Source: Dactylonectria macrodidyma
Taxonomy: Eukaryota; Ascomycota; Sordariomycetes; Hypocreales; Nectriaceae
NCBI GenBank assembly: GCA_020744425.1
Contig: JAGMUV010000005.1
Span: 3,720,001-3,784,000, forward strand
Length of the DNA: 64,000 nt
Direction: 5' to 3'
The translations under genes were made by a program, and so were the position numbers. Below are positions 36,607 to 47,900 of the stretch, one piece after another. The notes beneath the pieces were generated by a model that searched no databases, was not told where the DNA came from, and saw only the letters and a list, made by a program, of their open reading frames with translations. Position 1 is the first letter of the stretch. Every line of letters begins with the position of its first letter.

Positions 36607-37894
36607 AGCTTCTTTTTTGGGACGCGAAAATAGCCTGGCAAGCTCGTATCTATCGGTTCATACTGCGTAGAGGGCAGGGATGGTGGGTTGAGCTTGACCA
36701 CGGAGTGTCCCAGGCGATGTGGTTTTTGTCAACGTGGTCCAGCCGCGTTGTTGGGAGCTTCCGTGGGCGAGGGACAGGGCAAGTGGGTTGTATTGAGCCT
36801 GTGACAGAGCCAAAGGCTACGCAGAGGCTGCGAATCAATGATGGCTAAATTGGCGTTGTAAAGGTAGCCTTGGTTTTTCGTGTCGCGCACATTCATCAAG
36901 AAGAGCTCATACGCGAAGTAGACGCATCTCTCAAAGCTTCCAAGTGGCATCATCACGAGAATCACGTGAATGCGGGTATTGGTGGGGGATGCCGGATGGT
37001 GGGGTTCATCTCCAGATTAATTGACGGGCCGGGGTATGACACGTTGTGGTTGGGATCGAACAAGGGGAAACCGGAGAGAAAAGACGCCAAAACATTTCAT
37101 CTAAAGGGATGGTCATTGGTAGGGTTAGCAAGTCCCAGATAGAGTGTTCTGCTAACTAGATAAGGAGTAAGCATAGTTGGGTTACTCGAAAAGAGATCAC
37201 AACTGAGCATTGACGGCTCAAACTGCCAGTTGCCAGTTGCCAGTTCCATCCATCCTTGGCCTAGCCGACAGTAATTTAGCCCCAGCGAAGACGTCACAAG
37301 TTCTTGGTCCTGCAGGAAAGAGTGGGGTTGTTGTTGTTATCTCAGTTTAGAAGAGTTGGAAGGGTGCAGATTGGCTCAGGACGCCCTGAGTCGCACACTT
37401 GCAGTAGGCTTTGGTGCTGAGAGCGACTTCGGTGGCCTACTAGGGGCAATTTGGCGGGATATTTAGACGAAGAACTACTCATCCAAGTTGTTTCACAGAA
37501 CAAAGTCTTTGTTAAAGCCGTAAAACAGACACGATTCTAGGCCGCGAGGGAGGGTGTTTAGACGTGTTCAGGGGTATGAGGGGCGGTCACGGCATCTGCT
37601 CGCTTCATTGTCACTCAGGCACCAAAACGCAGTCCAGTGAAACAAACCTCTTGTCCATCCCATCATCACCCATCCGTCGAGGCTCTTTCATCCCCATCCC
37701 CGCTGATCATTGCCACCACCACCACCCACTCTCACCCCCGTACCCTCCAACTCGAAGAGAAACCCACCTTGGCGTCTTGCCTTACTCCCCGGCTTTAGGG
37801 GGCTCTTATTTTCTCCCCTACCCTCCCGCCCGTTCGGTCTCCTCCGGCCTAGGCGGCACGAGGCACCAGGCCGAAAGGGCGAAAGGAGCAAGCC
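36607..37894. promoter_or_regulatory. Divergent promoter of dsc2 and the small ORF/transporter locus
   Basis: A 1.3 kb gap between start sites on opposite strands. A pyrimidine-rich tract (about 37640-37850) lies just upstream of the small ORF and looks like a fungal core promoter or leader. No other gene is visible. Confidence 0.4.
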
Positions 37895-38095
37895 ATGCCT
37901 CTCTCCAACTTCGGCTCCCTCATACTCCACCACATCATCTTCGTCACGTACCTGGTGTACTTCCACATCGCCTTCTCGCACATGGAGGAAGCCGCGCTGG
38001 TGGCTCTGTACTGCGTCTCCAAGCTGCTCGCCCGCCGCTTCGAGGACCTCGACGGCCCGCCGCCGGAATGGCCGCCGCCCGCGATAGACTGGTGA
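37895..38095 (+). CDS. Small 66-residue membrane ORF overlapping the transporter start
   Basis: This ORF codes 66 aa. About 60 of the 66 third codon positions are G or C, a stronger coding signal than in the other two plus frames. The product starts MPLSNFGSLILHHIIFVTYL, a likely transmembrane helix (about residues 8-28), followed by an amphipathic helix (EEAALVALYCVSKLLARRF) and a Pro-rich end (GPPPEWPPPAIDW). Its TGA at 38093-38095 overlaps an ATG at 38095-38097 that is in frame with the downstream transporter. It may be a separate small gene, a peptide-coding upstream ORF, or the first cistron of a shared mRNA. I do not recognise the family. Confidence 0.6.
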   Translation: MPLSNFGSLILHHIIFVTYLVYFHIAFSHMEEAALVALYCVSKLLARRFEDLDGPPPEWPPPAIDW

Positions 38096-40199
38096 TGATG
38101 CGGGAATCTGGACCCGGGCTCAATGGTGATGGTCATGCCGGTGTTGGCGTTGGACTCGGAGTCGGCCCCGGAGCAGCAACAGGCGCCGGCGCCGGCACCG
38201 GAACGGGCTACGAATCGCCGTCCGAGGACAACCTCCCGCCGTTCTTCTCGTCATCAGCTTCGGGTGCCACCGCCGCCGCTACGCCTGCAACCGCTGCCGC
38301 TCATGCACAATCACGAATACAATCTCACGTAGCGGCTACTTCTGCTTCTACTGCTGCGCGTCGTCCGAGATTCGCCCAACGGCCGTCGTTTTACACTGCT
38401 GCTACGGCGCCTCATCTTCTCCCAGAGAATAGCAATAGCAGTAGTTCTCGGGCGTCGAATGGCTTGAGCCACGGCCACAGCTTGGCCTCTAGCCTCAACC
38501 ATGTCATGGCCAGCTCGGAAAAGACGTCCCCGAACCGCAAAGTCGGCTTCAGAGACCGCATTGCCTGTTACCAATGGACCTACTTTACAATGGTATGCCG
38601 GAGCACTCTAGCCGTCCTATTACGGCTTACACTCACATCTCACAGACCATGTCCACGGGTGGCATTGCCAACATCCTTCACGCGTGTAAGAAACGCCCAA
38701 GTCATCAATTCTCATCTCTCCTCTCGCCCAAGACTGACCGGCCATCGCTTAGTGAAATGGAACCCGTCATGGATCCACGGCATCGGCGTCTTCTTTGTCC
38801 TCCTCAACATCATCCTCTTCCTGACCAACTGCGTGCTCCTCACCATCAGGTTCCGTCTCCGCCCCGACAGCTTCACCCGCTCATTCACCGATCAGTTCGA
38901 GTCTCTCTTCATCCCGGCCTTTGTGAGTCTTGTCCCGCTTCCAAAACTGCTAAGCCTGGGTTGGGGATGTGCTTATACGTCTTTCAGTTTGTATCGTGAG
39001 TTCTCACTTCCTTGGCATCGGTCAAACGTGGTAGCCGGTCTCAGTAAGCTGACCTGCATCGGCTAGCATCGCCGTCATCATGATCAACATTTGTCAGTAC
39101 GGCATCCCCAGCACCGGCCCCTGGCTCCTCCGTGTCATGGAGATCTTGTTCTGGATCCACGCTGCCGTAAGCGTCTGCGCCAGCGCTGGTCTCTACCTCA
39201 TTCTCTGGTCCACGCTGTACGTCTTATCCGCATTCGCTATCCCCCTAGGCTGCTAGCAGAACTTCGCCACTATTCTATCATCATGGTTACTGTGCAATCA
39301 TGACTGCTAACACTTCTCGCCAGAGTCTTCCCCGTCCACACCATGACTCCGACTTGGGTCTTCCCTGCCTATCCGCTCCTCCTCAATGCCCCCTTTGCCG
39401 CAAACCTCATCTCTGCCGCTCAGAAGTCTGGCCATGGCCTCTCCCTCGACCCCACGGCCATGGCCCTGGGAGCGGCCACCCTCCAGGGCACCGGGTGTCT
39501 CATTGCCTTTATGATATCCGCCGCCTTCATCTACCGACTCATGACGCAGAAGCTCCCACGTGATACCCAGCGACCGGGCATCGTGAGTTTCACTAAAGAA
39601 CGCATAACGCAGCCTCTCGGCGTCACTAACAGACTGATAGTTCATGTCCATTGGTCCATACGGTTTCACTGCGGCCGGCATAGGTTCGCCAACCCTCACA
39701 GCTCCATCACTGCCTCGCATCTAACCTTCCCCAGCCCAACTCGGGAACCAAGCTGAGTCCATTATGCCACCGACTCTCCTCGGCACCCCCCACGTTGCCG
39801 CAATCATTAAGGTTGTTTGCGTCCTAGTGAGCCTCTGGCTTTGGGGCCTCGCCATGTGGTTTTTCATCGTCTGCGTCGGTTCCCTCTGGAAGTATGCCCG
39901 CCCCGGCAGTAGCATGCCCTTCCAGATGACTTGGTGGTCCTTTGTCTTCCCCAACACCGCCCTGGTATGCTGGCTCCATTACATTCCCTTGGCTCTCATA
40001 ACTGAATCCGCCGCTAACGAGATACTCTGTGCAGGTCACAGCTACCAGCGTCATGGGTGACATCTTTGAAAGCGACGGCCTACACATATTCGCCTGTGTC
40101 ATGACTATCGGTATCATCTGTATCTGGGCTGGTGTCTTTGTGAAAATGATCTGGGGCCTCAAGACAAGAAAGCTCTTGTGGCCCAAAAGCGACACATAG
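38095..40199 (+). CDS. SLAC1/Mae1/Ssu1-family anion transporter (TDT)
   Basis: Nine exons: 38095-38592, 38646-38685, 38753-38922, 38988-38995, 39067-39216, 39324-39582, 39641-39683, 39735-39964, 40035-40199, coding about 520 aa. The family moves dicarboxylates (malate permease Mae1), sulfite (Ssu1) or other anions through the plasma membrane; the substrate here is open. After a Gly/Ala/Ser-rich N-terminus of about 140 residues comes FRDRIACYQWTYFTMTMSTG, then ten hydrophobic helices. Diagnostic stretches are YGIPSTGPWLL, FMSIGPYGFTAAGI and MTWWSFVFPNTALVTAT. Exon 4 is only 8 nt yet is needed to keep frame. The start is uncertain: 38068, 38095/38098 and 38506 are in frame. Intron 7 has an unusual GTTCGC donor. 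Confidence 0.88.
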
Positions 40200-40746
40200 A
40201 CTTGATTGTTTCCTCTTCCTTCTGATTATCATTAACACAATTTGCATATTGCTTGCATCACGGGTAACTCATTTGCATTTTCACAGCAACTCCTAAATCT
40301 TCTAGGTGTTCTTTCTTGTCGCACTGAGTAGACGTTAAAGTGACGGATATACCAGGTCGCATTCGCCGTGGCGTTGGAGGTTGACTGTCGAAAGATTCCA
40401 AGGGGATTAGGCGTTCAGTACAGTTCGAAAGTAGAGCATATGAAGTGGCATGGCGCATTAGAAGAAAACTAATAAAACCAACAAGTCTTATCCTGGTACA
40501 CAGCCCAGTCCAATCACCATTCTCTGCATCCGTCAACAAGTCCCACATACCAATTGTTCTTCGAAGGATAAACACCAGGACACGAGTTTGTCTACTGTAA
40601 GCGTGCCCACGTCGTCTTTGTCACCGCACCCATCTATTCATACAGAGATAAATCAAACACGAAGACCGTTCCCGGGGGAATCACAACGCCTCGAAACTAA
40701 AACGCGCTGCCCAATCACTTGCTAGATGACCACTAGTCTCTCAACT
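40200..40746. other. Convergent 3' region
   Basis: This segment lies between the convergent transporter and PP2C genes and should hold both 3' UTRs. No coding signal is seen. Confidence 0.4.
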
Positions 40747-42687
40747 TCATAGCTTGGCCCTCAAATCCTCTGCGGCCGTTGCATCTAGGTTGACCGTCAC
40801 CTCGCCTGTCTTCTCGCCGTGGCCGAAGAAGATGACCTGGACAGTTAAATCATCACTGGAAACGAGATTAGGGTTGGCGTCAACAAGAAAAGGGGACATA
40901 TGAAATGGGGCTTACCGATAGCGTCTAGAGAAGGGAGATGGTAGGGTGAGCAAAGCGCAAACTTGCTCATCATTGGTACCGCCAAGAGCGTTGCGCACAA
41001 GGTGGGTGGCAACGTTCTTGTCCTTGACCAAGAAGCGATCCTTAGCTTGGGGATCGATTCCCCACTGCGCGAGGCGGATGGGAGTCTTGTTTCCATCTGG
41101 GCTCGCCTCCTTGCGCTCCTCGACAGGGAGAGGAGACTTTGACGAGCCAAAGATCTTCGACCAGGCTGCATCAAACTGGGAACCGGGCGAGGCCGAGGCT
41201 TGTGTCTCAATCCACTGGCCCACGAGGCCAACAACCTCCTCGTTTGTCAACATCTCCCATAGGCCGTCGGTAGCCAAGACGAGGAAATCACCATTCTCGG
41301 GCTGGATCTTGGTAGTGGTCACGACGGGCTCGGCCGTGACATAAGGGGGTGTCTTCAGGAGAGGCGAGGGGCTGCGTCCAAAGAAGTTTTCGCGCAACTT
41401 CCAGGCAACGTCCCGACTCCACTTATAGACGGCATCGCCAAAGGCACGGGTAGGTTCCAGGCCTCCGAGAACGCGACCGTTTCGGACAACATGATCCTCT
41501 CCGGGATGCTCCTTGCGCATGCGAGCCGCTTCTGCAGGGCTGCTGCCGGTCTGATCCTCGGAGAGGGCCGTGGCAGTCCACTTTCCAGAGTCTGATCGGC
41601 GTCCGAGAACGGCACGGGAATCACCAGTACACGCGACTCTCAGGAGCTTGCTCCTGCTGTCGTAGAATGAGAGCAAGGCGCAGGATCCGGACAGCGCAGG
41701 CTGGAGGAGCTCAGCGGCGACGGTCTTGGAGCTAGCCTTGAAGACCTTCTCAACGCTCTTGTGCACAATTTCGTGGTCCAAGTTGTTGAATCCAGTCTTG
41801 ATGGCTGCACTGACGTCGTCCTCCGCCGGTACAGCACCCTTGGCCTTCTTGTAGGTGTCGTTCAGTTCCCGTGCAACGTAGCTGATGAGGCTCTCCCTCA
41901 GAGTAGCAGACGTAGTCCATCCACTATGATTTGGTCAGTGCGCGATCTTCTGGCACCGAACAGAGCATACTAACGAGTGACCGTCAAAGACTCCCCAGAA
42001 CATCCAGTCACTGTTGTCGGTCTCAGCGCCGGCGGAGCGACTAGGGACCTGGACAATCTTCTCGGCATGGTCGTCTTCGATGGGGTCGTTGCTAGGTAAT
42101 TGAACGATGTCGTAACGAGTGACGCCCTGGCCGCGGTTGACTGAGTAGGACTGCTCCAGCTTGCGCAACTTGTGATCGGCCTGTGCAGGGGTAAGCATCT
42201 CGACGATGCGGCGACCGTCGTCGCTGGTGGTCTTGGAAATGGGGCCCTCTCCAACGATGGTACCCTGTCTCAGCTCGTCGGCGCCGACAACGAGGACGGT
42301 ACGGGTAGGCAGCGCATCCGTAGTGGACGTGGAGAGGCTGTGGGAGACGGCAGCAGGGTTAGGAACGCCAGCTGCAGAGGTGTTGTACGAGTACCAGGCG
42401 CCGTAGCCGACGACGATGCTGGATACGAGTGCGACGGGGAGGCGACGGAAGTACATGGAGGATCTCAGCGGCTCATGGCCCGAAGTGAAGTGTCGACGGG
42501 CGCCGGCTCGAATCTGAGGCCGGGCCTGGGAGGAGTTGGTTCGGGCGCTGGCCTTTGCGTGGGCGCTGGCTTTGGCCTGGGCGAGAGCGAGCGACGTGGA
42601 GAAGCCGCGGCGAGGAGTCGTGCGAGAGAGGGCGCGGATGGTGGACAGCGACGTCGTCCGGAAGGCCCTTACTGCGGCTCGATTCAT
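40747..42687 (-). CDS. ptc5: Mitochondrial PP2C, pyruvate dehydrogenase phosphatase type
   Basis: Protein serine/threonine phosphatase of the PP2C family, the type that reactivates pyruvate dehydrogenase in mitochondria (yeast Ptc5, human PDP). Three exons: 42687-41975, 41923-40916 and 40855-40747, giving 609 aa. The N-terminus (MNRAAVRAFRTTSLSTIRAL) is Arg/Ser-rich and acid-free like a mitochondrial presequence. A hydrophobic segment (LPVALVSSIVVGYGAWYSY) follows near residue 85-105. Catalytic motifs are VFDGHS (metal-binding Asp, split by intron 1), GDSRAVLGRR, TRAFGDAVYKW, ATDGLWEML and, in the last exon, RDDLTVQVIFF. The usual DH after the GDSRAV strand is DQ here (SEDQTG). An in-frame ATG at 42720 would add 11 residues. 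The gene is divergent from the PEX39-like gene. Confidence 0.93.
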
Positions 42688-43596
42688 CGGAACGGGAGGG
42701 CTTGGAGGTTGCAGGACCAAGACCGTGACCGAGACCTGTAGGGTGAAGGAAGTCCAAGCTGCTGTGACGGCGACGGCGACGATGACATGGGGTAGTCGGA
42801 GAAGCAGGTGGTGGTGGTGGAGTTAGAGGCCGATGGTGGAGGCCGGTGGTGGCCGCGCCCTACTGACGAGCGGTTTGATACCTAGGGTACCTATTCTTCT
42901 CCAGGCAAGGGCTACAGCTACCTAACAAAGTAGAAGGGTGGGGTTCCGATAGCCTAAAATAACGTGTACTACAGTGGGGAGCTGCCTTGATCAGTGAGAA
43001 TGCAGCCGTCAATTAGTGGCCGTCCCTGTTAAGCCGACGCTGTAAATGCAGCAGGTTAATTCCATCGCAACTCGATTCATCAACACAACACAGGAACACA
43101 CGCCAGATTATCGTGACAATCGGAACAACCATAAAGAAAAATAATGCAGACACGAACATCGAACCTTGTAGCGATATATCCCGAAGCCTCTAGCACACGC
43201 CCACGCTCACTTGACCACCAATTCCATCGTCCTCCCTATTCTTCCTGTTCCTCCCGTTCCTTTGTCGCACGTGAGCCATCCGACAGTCCAAAATGATTGC
43301 ATCCTCTGACTGCCAAAGCCTCCAACTGCCACTAATACCGAGGTTTTCCCCCCTCCATCCCGTTCTTGGCCTCCCCCAGATTCTCACATGCTAGTACAAC
43401 ATCTATTCACACCCGGCCACCGCCCTCACACACCCTAGTCACCCAGCCGCCAAGTCACACAAGCCAACCCAGTCATCCAGCTCTCATATTGAGACAACAG
43501 CAACAACACTGGCAATGCGTTTGTACTCGTAATCAATCAACACAACAAAATTATAATTATACTATACAAAACCCGATCCGTCCGTTGCTTGACGAA
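42688..43596. promoter_or_regulatory. Divergent promoter of the PP2C and PEX39-like genes
   Basis: A 0.9 kb bidirectional spacer. CA- and CT-rich leader-like sequence precedes the PEX39-like ATG (about 43370-43580). No extra gene is seen. Confidence 0.4.
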
Positions 43597-44490
43597 ATGG
43601 CTCAACCATCACAGAGCGCTCTCTCAGGCGCAGAACGCATCCGTGCCCTCAAGAATGAGGGTGCTGTCTTCCAAGCATTCGATGCATACCCTTGGAAGAA
43701 GGATAAGATGTTCATGGTAAGCACAACTCAGTGCTCAACAGCAGGCCTCATCCCTCATCTTCACCATCGCCTTCACCCTCTCACTCTCACCATCTCTCAC
43801 CGCCTCACATTTACCCTTGTCAATGCCAGTCCTCATGCTCATCGCCCCTGTCATGTACAGTCCGGACTCTACGCCATCCTCGGTGAACCTGGCCAGCAGA
43901 ACCCTCAAGCTTCTCTCGCCGACATGGCCATCCACGCTCGGGTCTTCTACTATGCCCAGCGCATTGGCGTGTCTATAGACTTCGCCAGTTATCAGGCCTG
44001 GCTCTCTCAGGACCCTGATCGCCAGCCTCCAGACGTCCTCCCAGAAGAGTATCACCGCTTCAGCAACCCTCCCCAAAATCCACCAACTCCAGCCCTCGAC
44101 TGGCAAAAAGCCGCTCCCAAGGCTGAGTTGTATGTTGATCGCAAGGCTGCCGTCCAATCTCCAAGCGACCAGCCCAACTACCCAATGGGCTTCGCTGAAA
44201 TGCTTAAGCTCTTGCAAGAAGGGAAGCCCGTCCCAGGCATTCGCCAGATTCCCAATACCGTCGTCAGAAACCCTGTTAGTTTATATCTGTTCTTCCGACA
44301 CGCTTGCGGGCTCCTAATCGATCTCTAGTTGGTGAAACCTGTTGGTGCCAGAGCTGTTCCAAGGAAGCCTTGGGAAAAGGATATTGACCCTTCTGCTCCA
44401 GTCCTTCCCGATGTCCCCAAGGCTCTAGACAGCGAGTTCCCTCCCGTCGATGATCATGTCCCAACTTCTTCCCACACTGGAGCTACTTGA
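43597..44490 (+). CDS. pex39: KPWE-domain protein, PEX39-like
   Basis: Three exons: 43597-43716, 43861-44274 and 44329-44490, total 231 aa. The C-terminal half carries a conserved block, GFAEMLKLLQEGKPVPGIRQ, followed after about 30 residues by RKPWEKD. This pairing is the signature of yeast Yjr012c and human C6orf226, recently described as PEX39, a factor in peroxisomal import of PTS2 proteins via Pex7. The N-terminal half (about residues 10-110: AFDAYPWKKDKMFMSGLYAI, then MAIHARVFYYAQRIG) is a helical region not found in the short human protein; I know it only as a domain of unknown function in fungi. Assignment to PEX39 rests on the KPWE block and remembered literature. Confidence 0.8.
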
Positions 44491-45300
44491 GTGTACACCA
44501 GCCCGTCCTCCGCAGGCTTTGGCCCTATATATTTGATTCAGTAGGTAGCACGAATGGCGTTTGGGTTGCCGGGTTGACTCTGGTGCTGTCGCCCTTGGCG
44601 TATGCACACGCGGTACCGTGCTTCTTGAACACCCCATCACGACCAAGCCGAGCCTGAAGTTGGATACCACAAGGCCAACCAACGATGAGCACGACACCTT
44701 TTTGAAACAAGCAAAACCTTTATTAATGCGTCTTGACTAAATAACAAAACAACTTCCCTGGCCTGCTCCTCCGCTGCCTATCCCCGAAACAAAATACACG
44801 TTTCCTGTGAAGCGATCCTCTCGCGCACGCGAGGATCATCAACACTAGCACTCGCGGGCTAAATGAAGCTGGTCCTAGAAGGAACGCCTCCTTCGGTTAT
44901 TGGGATTGATGGTTCATTGGTGTGAGATGCAAACTGTGGTTCCTCCAAAGAGGTTCCTTCTTGTGATGATTAGTGTTTGCTGCCTCCTCCATATTGCAAA
45001 ATCCATAACCATGATGTGTCCAATGCACCCAATCAAGCAGTAGCCAGCTGAGCGTAGGATGACGTGTGATTTGTAAATTACTTGCATTGGAAAATGTTTC
45101 TAAGAAAGGCCGACAAATTCTGGTTTGTTCTGTGTGATCTTGACGAACGAACGAATGGCGAATTCAGATAGGGTCCCGACAATATGGGATGGTGACAAAG
45201 GATAGACGCACAAAGGCTGAGAGGGCTTGGTTGTGTTCCCGGGTAGAAGTTGTGCAAGGTCCGAAAGGCGAGCCGTCAAGCACCTTAGAACCCTAGGCTT
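44491..45300. other. Convergent 3' region with a hairpin
   Basis: The 3' UTRs of the PEX39-like and Pumilio genes lie here. At 44814-44837 a GC-rich inverted repeat (GATCCTCTCGCG / CGCGAGGATC, 2-nt loop, 2-nt bulge) could form a hairpin. No gene is seen. Confidence 0.4.
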
Positions 45301-47900
45301 TCAACGATAGCTAGCACCGTAACGAGGCCCGGTAGCCATGCGCCCACCACTAATATTAGGCCCTACACCAGGACCGGGGCGAGTGGTGACAGCGTGGTTG
45401 GTGCAGAGCATACCAACTCGGGAGCCAAACTTGGATCCACGGAGTGATACCATGTGCTTGCGAATGTGGCAAGCAACCATCTCGCGATGCTGCATAGCAG
45501 CGTTATTGAGAATCCACTGAATGAGATAGTTGCCGTACTGGTCGCTCGCAATATCGATAAGTGGAATGCGGGTGCGGTCTTGGCGCCCTTCGCAGACTCG
45601 GTCGAGGTAGCGGCTGAGAAACTCTGCGCCTCCAATTTTGAGGCATTTCTCAACGACTTTAGAGGCGAACTGGTCGGTGCTGTACTCGGCCGCATATCGG
45701 ATGACATGATCAATGGCTCGGGTGCGGTCGGGAGGGCCGCCGTGTTCGCAGACATGCTGGATACACCAGTTTCCGAACTGTCCATGGGCGACGATGTCGA
45801 TGTTGGCAAGTACTTCTTCGATGCAAGGGCGCTAGAACACATGTTAGTTTTGAGATATTGTATGTACAAAAACAACATACCTTGTCATCCTCGAGACAGT
45901 TCTCAAAAATGTTCTGCACAACAAGACTGCCAGTCTCCCCCAAGGCAACCTCGTGCCACATGCCTCGCAGTGCCTCATTAACATATTTCATAATCTGCGG
46001 CGGGGACTCTGTCCAACGGAGCTCAAAGAGTTTCTGCCAGACATGACAGGCATAACGGTGAATGACAGTTTCCGGGATCCGACGCAGGAGTTCGTGAACC
46101 ATGATTGCCTTGTAGTTTTCTGGAACCGAGTCAAAAGCCTTCTGAACGACGTGGCAACCAAAAGGATCCATGGAAAGACTCAGAGTGTTTCCGCGAATAG
46201 CCTCCGCAATTTTGATGACCTGCTCGGGGGTACCATGTTCAAAGCAACGCTGAACAAGGAAGTTACCAAACCGATTGACCATCAGAGGATATGCCTGAGC
46301 CACAATGGCCTCCACGATTTCGTACTTTTGTTCAGGGGTGCCGACCTTGAGCTTCTGTTGCAAAAAGATGGAGGCTTGCTGGTCATTGCTGCAGACAATC
46401 TTGTCAACAATATACTTCCAGTTGCAGTTCACATTACGGTCCAACAGACGGCGGTAATTGAGGGGCTCAGTTGGAGCGAGATAGGTCTGACCCTCCGAGG
46501 TAGTTGCCCCCTGCACTATGTCAGTACCAAGCTCAAGCCAAGGTGTTTAGGATGAAACTTACTTCGTTCTTCCAAGCGACCTTTGAGGTGAACTCAGACG
46601 CGTGGGGAGACAGAGGTGTCCCAACAGGCTGAGGCTGGTAAGGCGAATACATTCCCATTCCGATCGGCGCGAGTCCCTGGGGGACGTTCATGTGCCCACC
46701 AGGCATCGGAGTGCCCATGAACTCTGACTGGCTTGCAGAGCTGTTGAAGCCACTTCCGTACCCACTATTGAATGGCTGTGGTGTATTGAAGCGGCTTTCG
46801 TAGCGGTTTCCACGACGGCCGCCGTTAGGGCGCACCAGCTCTGGGTCGGGGGTGAGGCGCTCACCACGATATCCATCCATCATAGGATAGGGTGGTCCAT
46901 TGGGCTCTGGGTACCCTTGATTGAAACCTCGATTTCCTAACCAGCTTCCTGGAGAGGGCTCGGCCATCGGAGGTTGATGGGTGGTGTTGGCGAACGAGCC
47001 TTTTGGGTTTCCCCAAATGCCTCTGGTGCGATTGAAGGTGGTCGACGACATAGTATCACTAGTATCTGACCGAGCATCTTCAGGCGGTCCCCAAGTACTA
47101 TCGCGCGAGATCGGTGCCACACTGTGTACTCCAAACCCACATTCCGACTCCGCCTTGACAGAACGGGTTTGAGCAAGTTCTTGGTCAAGCTTGGAAATCT
47201 CGTTCTGGGCTTGGGCAAGCTGTAGCTTGAGGCGAAGAACTTCGTCGTTGTCGGAGCGAGTTTCTTCGAGTGCGGCACTTGCTGGGCGTGTAGTCGGGGT
47301 GGTGCTTGGGAAAACATCCGTAGCGGGGGTGATCGGAAGGGAGTTGCTTGAGGATGCGTGGTCTAGGACCCTCGAGTACAAGCTGTCGTCGTCTCCCAAC
47401 TTCAGTGCCTCATTTTGCTGGTTCAGAACGGCTTGCTGCTCCGAGAGCTTGGCAAGAAGTTTATCCATAGGGTAGGAATCTTCGACGGTGGATGACTCAT
47501 GACTTATCTTCATCTTCTGTCGAGATCAGCAAACTGGAATAGGTAAGAGAGAAAGGGTATCGGTCAACCTTAGGTACTCCCTGGTTTGCCAGCTTCGAGG
47601 TAGAAAGAGCAGTGACGTGCTTCTTCATGGATTCACTGGTTCCAGAATCCTGTTGCTACTGTGGTGAGCATTGCTTTTGCAAAACTGAGAGAAGAGAAGG
47701 ATGGCGAGGGCACTGGGGGGTGGAGACGGAGAAATCATCTTGCTCGAAAATAGGATCAGGTGCAGAGAACCACTTACAACAACCGAAGCAGATACCAAAG
47801 ACGAATCTCTGGCGGCCTTGGGGATATCCTCTTGGAAAACACAAGTTGGAGGAGCGATAACCCTCTGTGAAGGGGACCCAGAGGTTTCGGAAACCGGCAT
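45301..47900 (-). CDS. Pumilio-repeat (PUF) RNA-binding protein, Jsn1/Puf-like
   Basis: PUF proteins bind 3' UTRs and control mRNA decay or localisation. Five exons: 47900-47778, about 47649-47569 (or to 47578), 47513-46563 (or from 47516), 46510-45881 and 45831-45301, about 770 aa. All junctions are phase 0. The exon 2/3 splice pair is ambiguous, as several GT and AG choices keep frame. The N-terminus has a short helix (MDKLLAKLSEQQAVLNQQNE) and a long Pro/Gly/Asn-rich disordered part. From about residue 400 there are six or more PUM repeats, each with a motif such as NRFGNFLVQRCFEHG, DPFGCHVVQKAF, HRYACHVWQKLF, GQFGNWCIQHVCEHG and DQYGNYLIQWILNN. The presence of fewer than eight canonical repeats suggests the Jsn1/Puf1-2 branch. 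No RRM is seen. Confidence 0.88.

Noticed and set aside
37564..38067. Upstream extension of the transporter frame
   Set aside because: Between 37564 and 38067 this frame is Arg/His/Pro-rich and overlaps the far better coded 66-residue ORF, so the transporter probably does not start there.
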